64,000 nt of DNA from Prochlorococcus sp. AG-409-K04 (GCA_003215555.1 QCKE01000004.1:85639-149638); one strand, 5' to 3'; shown: positions 28,819 through 38,869, counted from the first letter of the stretch. Numbers and translations are program-made. Notes: generated by a model from the letters alone, not told the origin.

Positions 28819-29502
28819 TTAATTAAATCTTTTCGCAAGAGCAATTGGATCAAATACAGTGATTTTTTTTCTATCTATCTGCAACAAGCCTAAGTTTCTC
28901 AAATCACCTAAAAGTCTTGTAATAGTTACTCTTGTAGATCCAATAGCTTCAGCAATTCCTTGATGAGATAACTTAAGATCAATAGTAATTCCTTTATCAC
29001 TAGGAACACCAAAGTCTCTACATAAAACCAACAAAAAGCTTACCAATCGAGAAGACATATCTCTATGTGTCAAAGTTTCTATCATGGTTTCTGTTTGGAG
29101 AATGCGACTAGAGAGTCCTTGCAAGAGTAATAGTCCTACTCCACTATCAGAAGCTATAGCATTTCGAACCGACCCGGCAGGGGCTGAGCTCATTTCTACT
29201 TTTGTAAAAGCCACTGCGTGATAAAAACGATCAGATCTATGACCAGTTAATAAAGAAAGTACACCAAATAAACTGTTTTCTCTTAACAATGCAACCGTTA
29301 TCTCTTCTCCAGACTCATAAACTCTTGAAAGGCGCACAGCACCTCTTCTAATCAAATAAACCCTTTCCGCAGGATCACCTGGAAAAAATATAGTCTTTGA
29401 TCTCTCTACAACCTCGTTAGAAGCACCATCTAGCCCCCTAATGACATCCAAAAGTGTCTTCTTTAATTGGGTGTGATCGTTGAAGTGATTTTGAGATTGC
29501 AT
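28819..29502 (-). CDS. ntcA: Global nitrogen regulator NtcA
   Basis: CRP-family transcription factor of 227 residues that senses 2-oxoglutarate (with PipX) and activates nitrogen-uptake genes. The cyclic-nucleotide-type beta barrel spans about 35-130 ([20 protein letters not shown]). The winged helix is at about 180-215, with recognition helix [20 protein letters not shown], nearly invariant in NtcA. The C-terminus [16 protein letters not shown] matches the family. ATG 29502 gives a typical length. amt in this window carries an exact target site; a weaker site lies upstream of ntcA itself. Confidence 0.95.
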   Translation of the reverse strand: MQSQNHFNDHTQLKKTLLDVIRGLDGASNEVVERSKTIFFPGDPAERVYLIRRGAVRLSRVYESGEEITVALLRENSLFGVLSLLTGHRSDRFYHAVAFTKVEMSSAPAGSVRNAIASDSGVGLLLLQGLSSRILQTETMIETLTHRDMSSRLVSFLLVLCRDFGVPSDKGITIDLKLSHQGIAEAIGSTRVTITRLLGDLRNLGLLQIDRKKITVFDPIALAKRFN

Positions 29503-29597
29503 CCCAAGATTGATTTGGATTAAAAAAAAAACCAGATGAAGCCAAAATCTTCTTGACTACATCTGAAAGACCTTAAGGATTGTCGTTAAATCATCAT

Positions 29598-29611
29598 GTA
29601 GCAAAAACAAC
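29598..29611 (-). promoter_or_regulatory. Possible weak NtcA site before ntcA
   Basis: On the minus strand the sequence is GTT-GTTTTTGC-TAC, one mismatch from GTA-N8-TAC, about 96 bp upstream of the ntcA start. ntcA is autoregulated in several cyanobacteria, so the location is sensible. A convincing -10 box at 22 bases is not seen. Confidence 0.3.
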
Positions 29612-29693
29612 TTTTTCAGCTTAAAGCAACTTTTTCAAAGAATTAACAAAAAAATAAAGTCAAAAATTAAAGATTTCTTTTAGTAGCAAGACA

Positions 29694-29709
29694 ACACTAT
29701 AGATAGTGT
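29694..29709. promoter_or_regulatory. Dyad operator-like sequence
   Basis: ACACTAT-AG-ATAGTGT is a perfect 7-bp dyad with a 2-base centre. It lies in the 280-bp gap between the divergent ntcA and CobO-like genes and overlaps a TATAGA -10-like sequence. The shape suits a dimeric regulator, but which one is unknown. Confidence 0.35.
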
Positions 29710-29782
29710 CAAAATAGTTATGAAGCTTTTTTTAACGCTAGATTTTTAAAAAGACTTTGATTTGCATGCATTTCAACAATTC

Positions 29783-30379
29783 ATGACAGCAAGCCCTAGT
29801 TCAAACAAACAATCCCAAAAAAACAATGCATCTGGAGTCACGCAAATCAATGCATTTCTTGAGCAACCAAGATTAAAAATTGTTTCTTCTCACGGACAAC
29901 TACAAGTTTATTCTTCGCCATATAGAGGTAGTTTTTCAGCAGTTTTGAGTGAAGCAATTCGTTCTGCAGGATTAGGAAGCAGAGTATTAATTGCCCAATT
30001 CCTTAAAGGTGGTGTTTCTCAAGGATACAAAAACAAAACCACTCTTTGTGACAAACTCCAATGGGTACGACCAAATATATATGGATTTATCAATCAAAAT
30101 TCATCCCTGCATACTTCAGAAAACTTTCAAGTGAATAAAAATGCCATTCAAGAGGTCTGGCAAAAATGCAAAGCACTACTTTTAGACAATGCTTTAGACA
30201 AATTAGTACTTGATGAAATTGGATTAGCAATTGAATACGGATTCATTCAAGAGCAAGAATTAATAATGGCTTTAGAAAACAGATATAACTCTATTGATGT
30301 AATTCTCACAGGTCCATCAATACCTACTAAGGTTTTTTCAATGGCTGATCAAATTACGCAGTTGAGGTCCTCTAAGTAA
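29783..30379 (+). CDS. CobO/BtuR-like protein with degenerate P-loop
   Basis: 198 residues from ATG 29783; a TTG at 29762 would add seven. The body follows corrinoid adenosyltransferases: AIRSAGLGSRVLIAQFLKGG (58-77) and LDKLVLDEIGLAIEYGFI, then DVILTGP. However, the segment where those enzymes have a Walker A loop (GxGKGKTT) reads SSPYRGSFS, with no GKT lysine. ATP use as in CobO is therefore doubtful. The N-terminal 30 residues are polar and disordered-looking. The stop overlaps the dcd start by one base (TAATG), so dcd is coupled. It may be an adenosyltransferase with unusual binding or a repurposed homologue. Confidence 0.65.
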   Translation: MTASPSSNKQSQKNNASGVTQINAFLEQPRLKIVSSHGQLQVYSSPYRGSFSAVLSEAIRSAGLGSRVLIAQFLKGGVSQGYKNKTTLCDKLQWVRPNIYGFINQNSSLHTSENFQVNKNAIQEVWQKCKALLLDNALDKLVLDEIGLAIEYGFIQEQELIMALENRYNSIDVILTGPSIPTKVFSMADQITQLRSSK

Positions 30380-30972
30380 TGCTAAAAAATGATCATTGGA
30401 TTAAAGAACAAGCTGAGACTGGAATGCTCAAGCCCTTCCAGCCAAATCTCGTAAGAAACCTTGAGCCTACTTCACAAAAAAAACCTGTCCTAAGTTTTGG
30501 CTGCTCATCCTATGGCTATGATTTAAGGCTGTCTGCAAAAGAATTTTTAATATTCCGTCATGTACCAGGCACAATTATGAATCCGAAAAATTTCAATCCA
30601 CAAAATTTAGAGGCAACAAAACTCCAAACAGATGAATATGGTGACTTTTTCATTCTTCCTGCTCATTCATATGGACTAGGGGTTGCTTTAGAAAAAATGA
30701 AAGTTCCATCCAATATTACGGTCATATGTATTGGAAAAAGCACTTATGCAAGATTGGGAATTATTGTCAACACAACACCTGCAGAAGCAAGCTGGGAGGG
30801 CCATTTAACCCTTGAATTTAGTAATAGTTCGGGAGCAGATTGTCGTATATATGCAAATGAAGGTATATGTCAATTATTATTTTTTGAAGGTGATCCATGT
30901 GAAACAACCTACAGCGATCGAAAAGGAAAGTATCAAAATCAACCTGAGAAAGTTACTCTAGCAAAAATTTAA
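30379..30972 (+). CDS. dcd: dCTP deaminase
   Basis: 197 residues, trimeric dUTPase-fold family. It converts dCTP to dUTP, the supply for thymidylate. Key segments are FGCSSYGYDLRLSAKEF, CIGKSTYARLGI (serine-arginine phosphate contacts) and TPAEASWEGHLTLEFSN, with the catalytic glutamate in TLE. The length fits the deaminase rather than the plain dUTPase. It is adjacent to thyX, whose substrate dUMP derives from this product, so the pair is a functional thymidylate module. Coupled to the CobO-like gene upstream. Confidence 0.93.
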   Translation: MLKNDHWIKEQAETGMLKPFQPNLVRNLEPTSQKKPVLSFGCSSYGYDLRLSAKEFLIFRHVPGTIMNPKNFNPQNLEATKLQTDEYGDFFILPAHSYGLGVALEKMKVPSNITVICIGKSTYARLGIIVNTTPAEASWEGHLTLEFSNSSGADCRIYANEGICQLLFFEGDPCETTYSDRKGKYQNQPEKVTLAKI

Positions 30973-30974
30973 TT

Positions 30975-31613
30975 ATGAATAATGAAGTTCAGCTAGTTTC
31001 AATTACTCCAGATGCAGAAAAAACAATGGCATATATAGCTAGAGTTAGTAATCCCAAAAACCAAGACAATCAAGATTTTCGAAAATTATTAAAATATTGT
31101 ATAAACAATGAACATTGGAGTGTATTTGAACAAGCTTTTATGACACTACAAATAGAAACAAATAGAGGAATTGCTGCTCAAATTCTTCGTCATAGATCAT
31201 TTACTTTTCAAGAGTTTTCACAAAGATATGCAGACAGTTCACAATTAGGTGACATTCCAATTCCAGATTTAAGGAGGCAAGATGCTAAAAATAGACAAAA
31301 CTCTATATCTGACTTGCCAATAAATATCGCAGAAAAATATAAAAAAAAGATAGCATCCCAATTTAAAAATTCTCTTGCTCTATACCAAGAAATGCTGGAA
31401 GATGGCATTGCAAAGGAATGTGCAAGATTTATTCTTCCATTAGCAACACCTACAAGAATATATATGTCAGGCTCTTGTCGTTCTTGGATACATTATATAA
31501 AACTAAGATCAGGACATGGAACACAAAAAGAACATTTAAAGATAGCAAATCAATGTAAAAAGATTTTCTCAGAACAATTTCCATCAGTTTCTCAGGCTCT
31601 TAATTGGGAATAA
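30975..31613 (+). CDS. thyX: Flavin-dependent thymidylate synthase
   Basis: 212 residues. ThyX methylates dUMP to dTMP using methylene-THF, FAD and NADPH. The signature RHRSFTFQEFSQRY (72-85) contains the RHRxxS motif in its usual place. A later EDGIAKECARFILP and CSCRSWIHY-like region (GSCRSWIHYIKLR) matches the dUMP/FAD site. The start is ATG 30975, 2 bp after the dcd stop. No thyA is seen in the window, consistent with cyanobacteria using ThyX. Confidence 0.96.
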   Translation: MNNEVQLVSITPDAEKTMAYIARVSNPKNQDNQDFRKLLKYCINNEHWSVFEQAFMTLQIETNRGIAAQILRHRSFTFQEFSQRYADSSQLGDIPIPDLRRQDAKNRQNSISDLPINIAEKYKKKIASQFKNSLALYQEMLEDGIAKECARFILPLATPTRIYMSGSCRSWIHYIKLRSGHGTQKEHLKIANQCKKIFSEQFPSVSQALNWE

Positions 31614-31615
31614 AA

Positions 31616-32176
31616 CTAACTATGACTTCTAGGAGAAATTCCTTTCAAGTTAGGTGCTTGATAAGCTGGTGAGATTACATCGTATTCGCCTAAATCATAA
31701 GTGCTAGATAAACCAGAGATTTCAGTATTATTAATTAATGATAATACCAGTAAATCTAATTGATCTTGACTTTTCAAGCCAACAAAATGATCCTTAAGCT
31801 TTCCATTATTATCAAATAAGTTTAACTGTGGAATACCATAAACATCATATTTCTCCATAAGATCTAACCATTTTTCATTGTCAACATTTAACAACACAAC
31901 ATCAATATCATTATCATATTTTTCCTTAATATTAACCATACTTGGTGCCATTTTTTTGCATATTTCACACCAATCAGCATAAAATTCAACAATCGTTGGT
32001 TTACCATTGTTTAATGCTATTTCTGGCAAAATTGAATTTCTTGCCAGAAGATCTAAAGGTTTATCAACATCAATTGTTAATCTCATAACAAAAAGTATTG
32101 AAGCCAGTAAAAAAGATGAAATTAATAAAATTATTCTTTGAAAGCGTCCCAAGTGAAGAGATGAAGAGTTTTTCAC
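31616..32176 (-). CDS. txlA: Membrane-anchored thioredoxin, TxlA/HCF164-like
   Basis: 186 residues: an N-terminal membrane anchor (RIILLISSFLLASILFVMRL, 14-33), then a thioredoxin fold from about 58 with active site WCEIC (C70, C73) and the cis-proline in YGIPQLNLF. This fits the TxlA/HCF164 group of thylakoid thioredoxins that pass electrons into the lumen for cytochrome b6f assembly. The tail after about 145 is extra. The start is GTG at 32176. It ends 2 bp from the convergent thyX gene. Confidence 0.85.
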   Translation of the reverse strand: MKNSSSLHLGRFQRIILLISSFLLASILFVMRLTIDVDKPLDLLARNSILPEIALNNGKPTIVEFYADWCEICKKMAPSMVNIKEKYDNDIDVVLLNVDNEKWLDLMEKYDVYGIPQLNLFDNNGKLKDHFVGLKSQDQLDLLVLSLINNTEISGLSSTYDLGEYDVISPAYQAPNLKGISPRSHS

Positions 32177-32285
32177 GAACGAAATAATATTTATATTTAC
32201 TTTGCCACTTTTGTAATGGTTTGGGTGTGAAATGTTTCTATTTGAGCTAATCTAATAGTCGATTTAACATTTACTTAACTTTATA

Positions 32286-33668
32286 ATGATCACCAAGAGG
32301 AAAAGTTTTATTGGTGGTGAAAATGAAAAACAAAAACTTATTTTTTTTGGTACTGATGGTATTAGAGGAAATGCAGAGACTTTATTAACTAATGAACTTG
32401 CTCAAAAAATTGGTTTTTGCTGTAGTCAAATCCTTTCAGAAAAAAGTCCTATTTTGATTGGTTACGATTCACGCTGTAGTAACAAGAGAATTACTTCCGC
32501 ACTTACCGCTGGATTTACTTTAGCAAATAGAGAAGTTTGGATTTTAGGAGTATGCCCAACTCCAGCGATTCCATTTCTCATAAAAAAGCACAGAATCGCT
32601 GGCGGAATAATGATTTCTGCAAGCCACAATCCGCCTGAAGATAATGGTATAAAAATTTTTGATTCTAATGGAAATAAAATATCATTAAAAAAGCAAAAAA
32701 TAATCGATAAAGCTCTTCAAGAAAAGATAAAAATAGATTCTCAAGATAAATGTTCGTATATTCTCCGTAATGATCTTCTCCAAGATTATGAAAAGAGTAT
32801 TTTACAAACAATTAATATCCAAGATTTTAATAATAAGCATATTTTGTTAGATCTTTGCTGGGGCTCAGCAACTAGTTGTGGAGAAAAGATCTTCAAATCT
32901 CTAGGGGCCAAGGTAACAAGTCTAAATTCCAAGCCAGATGGGAAACGAATTAATGTCAACTGCGGCTCGACTAATTTAAAACAAATCCAAACAGCAATGA
33001 TCGAAACAAATGCGCATATGGGATTTGCTTTTGATGGAGATGCTGATCGACTAATTGGAATTGACCATAAAGGGAGAGTAATGGATGGAGATCATATTCT
33101 TTACTTGTGGGGATCACATCTTCAGGAGAAGAATATGCTAAGGGAACAAAGATTGGTTGCAACTGTAATGTCTAATTTAGGCTTTGAAAAAGCATGGATT
33201 AAAAGAAAAGGAAAACTCACAAGAACTCATGTTGGAGATAAATATGTTCATCAAGAGATGCTTTCTACAAAAGCTAGTTTAGGTGGGGAGCAATCTGGAC
33301 ATATTTTATCAACAATCAATGATCTTTCTGGCGATGGTCTCTTAACAGCACTTCAAATCTCTAGTATCTGTATCCAAAAAGGAATAAACCTTTCTGAATG
33401 GCTAGATGAAAGTTTTGAACCATATCCACAAGTTTTGATAAATGTTCCTCTAATTAATAATATAACTAATAAAAATTTAGAAAATTCAGCTCGATTTAAG
33501 ACTTCCATAGAGAAAGCAAGGGTTAAGATTAATGATCATGGAAGAATAGTAATTAGGAAAAGTGGTACTGAACCATTACTAAGAATTATGGTTGAATCAA
33601 TAGATAAAATATTAGTAAATTCAATAATAGAAAATATTAGAAAAGTAACTTTTGAAGAACTAAATTAA
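32286..33668 (+). CDS. glmM: Phosphoglucosamine mutase
   Basis: 460 residues. GlmM converts glucosamine-6-P to glucosamine-1-P for UDP-GlcNAc, peptidoglycan and LPS. Phosphoserine loop ISASHNPPEDNGIK places S113. The metal loop FDGDADRLIG (about 247-256), the sugar-binding GGEQSGH and the phosphate-binding RKSGTEPLLRIM near the C-terminus are all present. The start is ATG 32286, about 110 bp after the divergent txlA start. A 7-bp hairpin (33673-33692) sits at the junction with the convergent trmB. Confidence 0.93.
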   Translation: MITKRKSFIGGENEKQKLIFFGTDGIRGNAETLLTNELAQKIGFCCSQILSEKSPILIGYDSRCSNKRITSALTAGFTLANREVWILGVCPTPAIPFLIKKHRIAGGIMISASHNPPEDNGIKIFDSNGNKISLKKQKIIDKALQEKIKIDSQDKCSYILRNDLLQDYEKSILQTINIQDFNNKHILLDLCWGSATSCGEKIFKSLGAKVTSLNSKPDGKRINVNCGSTNLKQIQTAMIETNAHMGFAFDGDADRLIGIDHKGRVMDGDHILYLWGSHLQEKNMLREQRLVATVMSNLGFEKAWIKRKGKLTRTHVGDKYVHQEMLSTKASLGGEQSGHILSTINDLSGDGLLTALQISSICIQKGINLSEWLDESFEPYPQVLINVPLINNITNKNLENSARFKTSIEKARVKINDHGRIVIRKSGTEPLLRIMVESIDKILVNSIIENIRKVTFEELN

Positions 33669-33679
33669 TAAGAGAAATT

Positions 33680-34318
33680 CTATTCAATTTCTGAATTTCT
33701 TAAATACAATTGACGATAAATAGGTAAACCTTTTTTTTGTACATATATTTCCCGTTCTGTACAAAATGGGAAAGGATTCTCCATGGTAAAAGAGAAATTA
33801 TCTTCAAGTGCTTTATCATAAAATTGACTAGATTCAATTTGCTGAACCATATCCTCCATCACCTCTAAAATATCAGTTTGGATAAATAATTTCGAACCCT
33901 CATCAAGATTCCTTGCCATTGAAAGAACTAAAGAAGAATTTAAAACCCTTCTTTTTCTATGTCGTAATTTAAACCACGGATCTGGAAATTGAATAGAAAC
34001 CATTTCAACTTTACGTTTCTCAAAAGAAGCAAGCCAAGCATCCAAACTTACGTTTGCATTGCAAAATAAAAATTTTAAATTGTTGATATTAAACTGAATT
34101 CTTTCCATTTCAGAAGCAATTACTAGAGATTCTCTTATCTCCAACCCAAGAAAATTCCACATTGGAGTGGCAGAAGCCATATCCAACAAAAATCTACCTC
34201 TTGCACAACCAATGTCTAAATGAATAGGTAAATCACAATTATCAAACAATTTATTGGCTTTAGGCAACTCATTATCAAGTTGAAAAAAGCGGCTTAATGG
34301 ATTCACATGTTGTCGCAC
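33680..34318 (-). CDS. trmB: tRNA (guanine-N7-)-methyltransferase
   Basis: 212 residues, SAM-dependent; makes m7G46 in tRNA variable loops. The SAM-binding motif LDIGCARGRFLLDMA is at about 34-48. The family signature QFPDPWFKLRHRKRR, with its D and the basic run, is at about 128-142. The C-terminal TEREIYVQKKGLPIYR is also typical. The start is GTG at 34318. It is divergent from the DUF3177 gene by about 80 bp. Confidence 0.95.
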   Translation of the reverse strand: MRQHVNPLSRFFQLDNELPKANKLFDNCDLPIHLDIGCARGRFLLDMASATPMWNFLGLEIRESLVIASEMERIQFNINNLKFLFCNANVSLDAWLASFEKRKVEMVSIQFPDPWFKLRHRKRRVLNSSLVLSMARNLDEGSKLFIQTDILEVMEDMVQQIESSQFYDKALEDNFSFTMENPFPFCTEREIYVQKKGLPIYRQLYLRNSEIE

Positions 34319-34400
34319 TATCAGTGTTGGTGGATTTTTTTCAAGGCTATCCTTCGCAGAAGTGTTATAAGTTAATAATGAACAAGTTGCAAGTTTCTCT

Positions 34401-35012
34401 GTGATAGAAATCTCATACCGTTCTCTTATTTGGTTAGTCTATCGGCTAGGCGCGACATTTGCTTTTGGCCTTCCATTAGTCCTGTTCATTTGGTCAACTG
34501 CAAAAAAAGAATCTTCAATAGTGCGTCTGTTAAAAATTTATTGGAAGGTTGCAAGCCTTTTAATAATTAGCATGCTTCTGCTAACTGGAAACAGACCAAT
34601 TGGATATTTCATTTCTTTCATATCCCCTATTCTAATAATTACATCAATATGGTTTTGGATAGATTTAAATGAAGAGCTAGAAGAATTACCAGCTTGGAAA
34701 CCTCTTCCAATTCTGCTGAAAGCATGGAGATGGGCATTGAGCAGTTTCTGTGGATTTTATATTGTAATAGCTTTTCAAAGTCTTAATTGCATCAATGCAA
34801 TAAAATCGAACTATTGTGTATATTGGAAAGAAGTACCATCTGGACTAAATAATTTAATTAGAGATACTTTCAATTTTCTTTTTGGAGCTAGTTGGACTGA
34901 AACAATAGCTGCATTTATAGGTTACTTAGGCTTAATAATTTATATAGTTGGATTTATACAATGGATAATAATGAAATTACCGAAAGAAGGAAGAATTTCT
35001 GGAAAGTTTTAA
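34401..35012 (+). CDS. DUF3177 family membrane protein
   Basis: 203 residues with five or six hydrophobic helices: about 8-30, 44-62, 67-86, 107-127 and 163-188. SYRSLIWLVYRLGATFAFG and LPAWKPLPILLKAWRWALS are the best-conserved-looking parts. I recognise it as the cyanobacterial DUF3177 family. A cysteine pair in LNCINAIKSNYCVYW could form a disulfide. The start is GTG at 34401. No function is known to me. It is convergent with ileS. Confidence 0.75.
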   Translation: MIEISYRSLIWLVYRLGATFAFGLPLVLFIWSTAKKESSIVRLLKIYWKVASLLIISMLLLTGNRPIGYFISFISPILIITSIWFWIDLNEELEELPAWKPLPILLKAWRWALSSFCGFYIVIAFQSLNCINAIKSNYCVYWKEVPSGLNNLIRDTFNFLFGASWTETIAAFIGYLGLIIYIVGFIQWIIMKLPKEGRISGKF

Positions 35013-35039
35013 ATCAACAAAACATTCAAAGAATTAAAT

Positions 35040-37949
35040 CTAAATTATTCTTTCTAACACATCTATGCAGCGTTGACATAAGAGTTTATGTTTAAGATTA
35101 GAACCTACATCTAGTTCATAGTGCCAACATCTTTCACATTTTTTACCTCTAGACTTTGAAATATCTATAGTGGCTATTTCTTCATCAGATGTATGTAATA
35201 CTTCTGCCCAAGGATCACCACCTATTTGAACTTTTGAAACAATTAACCAATCAAAAATATTATCAACAAATTTATTGCCATTCTCTTCAATAAAGCTCAA
35301 AGATTTAATTAATGTATCTGTTTTAGGTGATATTCTAACAGCTGCCTCAAGAGAAGAGCCTAGATATTGTTTTGTTCTACATTCCTCTAATGATTTATTT
35401 ACTATGCTTCTAAGTTTTCTTATGTCATTAATTGACTCATTAAAAGAATCATTTCTCCAACTATTTGGAACTTGGGGCCAACCTCTTTGAAATACAGAAT
35501 CTTCTTTTAAAGAATATGGAATATTCTGCCAAATATCTTCTGACATATGAGACAAAACTGGTGCTATTAAAACTGCCAAATTCTCTACTATTAATGAAAG
35601 TACGTATTGACAAGATTTCCGCCTGAAATCTGAAGGTCCACTCACATAAAGACGATCCTTTGCTATATCTAAATAAAAATTTGACAAATCAACCACACAA
35701 AAGCTCTGAAGCAATTGAAAGAACTTTGCAAATTCATAACTATCATATGCATTAGATATCTGATCAACAACCTCTGCTGTTCTATTAATCATCCAGCGAT
35801 CTAAAATAGGTAATTCATTAATATCAAAGCAATCTTTAACTGGATCAAAATCATGTAGATTTCCCAGTAAATAACGCGCTGTATTTCTTACTTTCCTATA
35901 AACATCTGATAATTGTCGCAAAATATTTTTTCCAATTGGCACATCTGCGGAATAGTCTACAGAGCTTACCCAAAGCCTTAAAACATCAGCACCATATGCA
36001 GGCTCTAGTTTCTTATTTTTGCCTCCATTAATTATTACTAAAGGATCTACAATATTTCCTAATGATTTACTCATTTTTCTACCATTTTCATCTAAAGCAA
36101 AACCATGCGTAAGAACTTTTGAGTATGGCGCCTTTCCATTCACTGCAACTGAGGTCAGCAAAGAAGATTGAAACCATCCTCGATGTTGATCAGAGCCTTC
36201 TAAATAAAGATCAGCAGGAGACTTCATACCATTTCTTTCAGAAGTAACTGCTGACCAACTAGATCCTGAGTCAAACCAAACATCCATAGTATCTAAACCT
36301 TTTTCCCAATTCTCTGCTTCTTCAGAATACTCACTAGGCAAAAGTTCTGAGACAGATAATTTCCACCATATATCAGCTCCTTTTTCTTTTATTAAATTAT
36401 AAATATGAGAAATAGTGTTCTCATTTAATAAAACTTCTGCACTTTTCTTAGAGTAAAAAACTGGTATTGGAACTCCCCAAGTTCGCTGTCTAGAAATACA
36501 CCAATCTCCTCTATCTGCAACCATAGCTTGAATTCTTTTTTTACCAGCCTGAGGCAACCATTCTACATTCTCAATAGCTTCCAAAGCTTGCTTTCTAAAA
36601 CCTTCTACAGAAGCAAACCACTGCTCAGTAGCACGAAAAATAGTTGGTTTCTTAGTTCGCCAGTCATAAGGATATTTGTGTTGATAAGCCTTTTCTTTAA
36701 GCAGAAAACCAGAGTCGCGCAATGAATTAATAATTTCCTGATTTGCTTCCTTTAAAACATTTAACCCAGAGAATTTTCCAGCTTCATTTGTAAGAATTCC
36801 TTTCTCATTAACTGGACATATTATAGGTAGTTTGTGCGTAATTCCTGTTTGAAAATCATCTATTCCATGCCCCGGAGCAGTGTGAACTATACCAGTACCA
36901 GATTGAGTTGTTACATATTTTCCACCAATAACGAAAGGATGAATATTTCCAAATAAAGGGTCCTTATATAAAGCTCCCTTTAGAATATTCCCTTTTACAA
37001 AGGCCAATTTATTTAATTTATATCCAATCTCTTCACTAACTTGATTCAAAAGATCAGAGGCTATAATAAGCAATTGATTTTTATCATTTTCTGCAAAAAC
37101 ATAATCAATATTTTCATTAATAGCCACCGCAGCATTTGCAGGCAAAGTCCAAGGTGTAGTAGTCCATATTGCAACTTTTAATCGTTCACTTAATTCTTCT
37201 TCATTAAATGGCAAATTTAAGCCTTGTTTTTCTAATTCTTTATATAAAATACTCTGAAGTTTGACTACTGGGAAAGCTACATAAACACTTGGACTTATAT
37301 GTCCTTCAGGATATTCCAATTCCGCTTCAGCTAAGGCAGTTCTAGAACTTGGACTCCAATGAACAGGTTTAAGTCCCCTATATATATGTCCCTTTAACGC
37401 CATATCCCCAAATAATTTGATTTGCGAAGCCTCGTATTCTTTTTGCAGTGTTAGATATGGATTATCCCAATCAGCCCAAATCCCCCACCGACGAAATCCT
37501 TCCTTTTGAATTGATATTTGTTTATGTGCATAATCAGCAGCCTTTTTTCTTAATGTCAACGGTGTTAATTCTTCTCTTTCTTTTCTATCAAGTGTTTGCA
37601 AAACCTTTAATTCAATTGGCAAACCATGGCAATCCCATCCAGGAACAAATCGAACCTGTCTACCCAACAAAATCTGATATTTATTAATTATGTCCTTTAG
37701 CACTTTGTTTAGTGCATGCCCCATGTGAAGAGTGCCGTTTGCGTATGGCGGCCCATCATGCAACGTAAAATTAGGTCCTTTATTTTCCAATCCAAGATTA
37801 AAATCAATCCCTTTGTCCTTCCAAAATTTTTGCAACTCGGGTTCTCTAAGAGGTGAGTTAGCTCTCATACTAAAACTAGTCTTCAAAAGATTTAGAGTTT
37901 CTTTGTAAGAGGAAGGTTTTTCTCCGTGATTAGTTTTCTCGTTATTCAC
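35040..37949 (-). CDS. ileS: Isoleucyl-tRNA synthetase
   Basis: 969 residues, class Ia. The HIGH-type motif [12 protein letters not shown] is at 68-79, the editing domain (CP1) lies in between, and the KMSKS-type MSKSLGN is in the catalytic core near residue 630. The C-terminal zinc finger is [12 protein letters not shown] followed by CQRCIDVL. This is the bacterial (ileS1, mupirocin-sensitive-type) form, judged by the C-terminal finger. The start is GTG at 37949. The ycf66 gene is 22 bp upstream on the same strand. Confidence 0.97.
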   Translation of the reverse strand: MNNEKTNHGEKPSSYKETLNLLKTSFSMRANSPLREPELQKFWKDKGIDFNLGLENKGPNFTLHDGPPYANGTLHMGHALNKVLKDIINKYQILLGRQVRFVPGWDCHGLPIELKVLQTLDRKEREELTPLTLRKKAADYAHKQISIQKEGFRRWGIWADWDNPYLTLQKEYEASQIKLFGDMALKGHIYRGLKPVHWSPSSRTALAEAELEYPEGHISPSVYVAFPVVKLQSILYKELEKQGLNLPFNEEELSERLKVAIWTTTPWTLPANAAVAINENIDYVFAENDKNQLLIIASDLLNQVSEEIGYKLNKLAFVKGNILKGALYKDPLFGNIHPFVIGGKYVTTQSGTGIVHTAPGHGIDDFQTGITHKLPIICPVNEKGILTNEAGKFSGLNVLKEANQEIINSLRDSGFLLKEKAYQHKYPYDWRTKKPTIFRATEQWFASVEGFRKQALEAIENVEWLPQAGKKRIQAMVADRGDWCISRQRTWGVPIPVFYSKKSAEVLLNENTISHIYNLIKEKGADIWWKLSVSELLPSEYSEEAENWEKGLDTMDVWFDSGSSWSAVTSERNGMKSPADLYLEGSDQHRGWFQSSLLTSVAVNGKAPYSKVLTHGFALDENGRKMSKSLGNIVDPLVIINGGKNKKLEPAYGADVLRLWVSSVDYSADVPIGKNILRQLSDVYRKVRNTARYLLGNLHDFDPVKDCFDINELPILDRWMINRTAEVVDQISNAYDSYEFAKFFQLLQSFCVVDLSNFYLDIAKDRLYVSGPSDFRRKSCQYVLSLIVENLAVLIAPVLSHMSEDIWQNIPYSLKEDSVFQRGWPQVPNSWRNDSFNESINDIRKLRSIVNKSLEECRTKQYLGSSLEAAVRISPKTDTLIKSLSFIEENGNKFVDNIFDWLIVSKVQIGGDPWAEVLHTSDEEIATIDISKSRGKKCERCWHYELDVGSNLKHKLLCQRCIDVLERII

Positions 37950-37971
37950 AATTAAAGTTGATTAGATAAGA

Positions 37972-38520
37972 TTATGAAACGTCAGAAGGAGTATTAGATG
38001 ATGTTGTCTTTAAAATTGGATCTGGCAAATTAGTTTTTTCTTCAATCTTACCCTTAGAAGATGAAAGTTGCTGGGCATCTAAAGACTTTTTTTCATCATC
38101 AGTATCTGGACGAACCCATTTTTTGCCAATTGCACTTGGCTTGGGCTTAGGCCTAAAGAGTTTAAAAAGATCTAAAAATATCGACATTAACTTACTAGAG
38201 GCAGCCATACTATGTTGAAAGCTATTTCTCCATCGCTTAAAGGTACTTAGATTATCCTTTTCTTCTTGACTAAGCTGAGTCCATCTATATTGAAAAACTT
38301 CTGATAATAATCTACCAACAAGCAATGAGTTCAATAAGACAGCTAGCATAGGTGATCCCTGAAAGCGTTCATTGCTAGAAACGAGTATTAACCCCAAAAC
38401 CATGAGAAGGGCCCCCCAGGCAGAATCTCTAGGTCTGCTTAGTTCAGTTATCAAGACTGGAAGAAATAAAATCAAAAATCCTAAACATATAGAAAAATAC
38501 CCAATAACAACTGCAAGCAT
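37972..38520 (-). CDS. ycf66: Ycf66 family protein
   Basis: 182 residues. Membrane helices lie at about 3-27, 33-47 and 56-70, and SAWGALLMVLGLILVSSNER is the family-type segment. A long hydrophilic C-terminal tail (about 120-182) is rich in K, S and D and probably disordered. Ycf66 is conserved in cyanobacteria and some plastids with no settled function. It is likely co-transcribed with ileS. The 380 bp before the start hold the candidate RNA at 38755. Confidence 0.8.
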   Translation of the reverse strand: MLAVVIGYFSICLGFLILFLPVLITELSRPRDSAWGALLMVLGLILVSSNERFQGSPMLAVLLNSLLVGRLLSEVFQYRWTQLSQEEKDNLSTFKRWRNSFQHSMAASSKLMSIFLDLFKLFRPKPKPSAIGKKWVRPDTDDEKKSLDAQQLSSSKGKIEEKTNLPDPILKTTSSNTPSDVS

Positions 38521-38754
38521 GATTTTCTTATGATCTTAGATATCTATATTTTGGCTAATGAGAGGGGATAAACCCATTAATCTCAATTGATAGTCGTACC
38601 TTTTCTCAATCTTCAAGACTTAAGAACATTTCAAAATTTAAATTGATGCTCATCACCAGCACATTGAAAATTTTCAGAAAGCAAACAGTCCATCTATTTT
38701 GAGATAAAGAAAAATTATCTCTTTTTAGACTCTTTTCTCAGATATAATCTTTAC

Positions 38755-38869
38755 AAGGATTGCACTCAATCCATCTGATCAGTATTTTTACCGATCTTTC
38801 TCTCATCAATAAGGTTGATTTCAACAAGATTTTAGTTGATCCTGACTAAAATCCAATCATTTTTTTTTT
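38755..38869 (+). ncRNA. Candidate small RNA upstream of tRNA-Leu
   Basis: A perfect -10 box TATAAT (38743-38748) points to a start near 38755. The transcript would open with hairpin GGATTG-CACT-CAATCC (38757-38772), continue through weak stems (GATC/GATC; GTTG/CAAC), and end with a 9-bp perfect stem GATTTTAGT/ACTAAAATC (38828-38853). A run of ten T follows at 38860-38869. No protein gene on the plus strand precedes this terminator-like element, so it seems to end an unannotated RNA of about 115 nt. Confidence 0.45.
38828..38869 (+). terminator. Terminator-like hairpin with T10
   Basis: Stem GATTTTAGT/ACTAAAATC, 8-base loop TGATCCTG, and T run beginning six bases after the stem. It lies 32 bp before tRNA-Leu. 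The offset of the T run makes efficiency uncertain. A second, weaker hairpin with a T5 tail is at 38701-38726. Confidence 0.55.
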
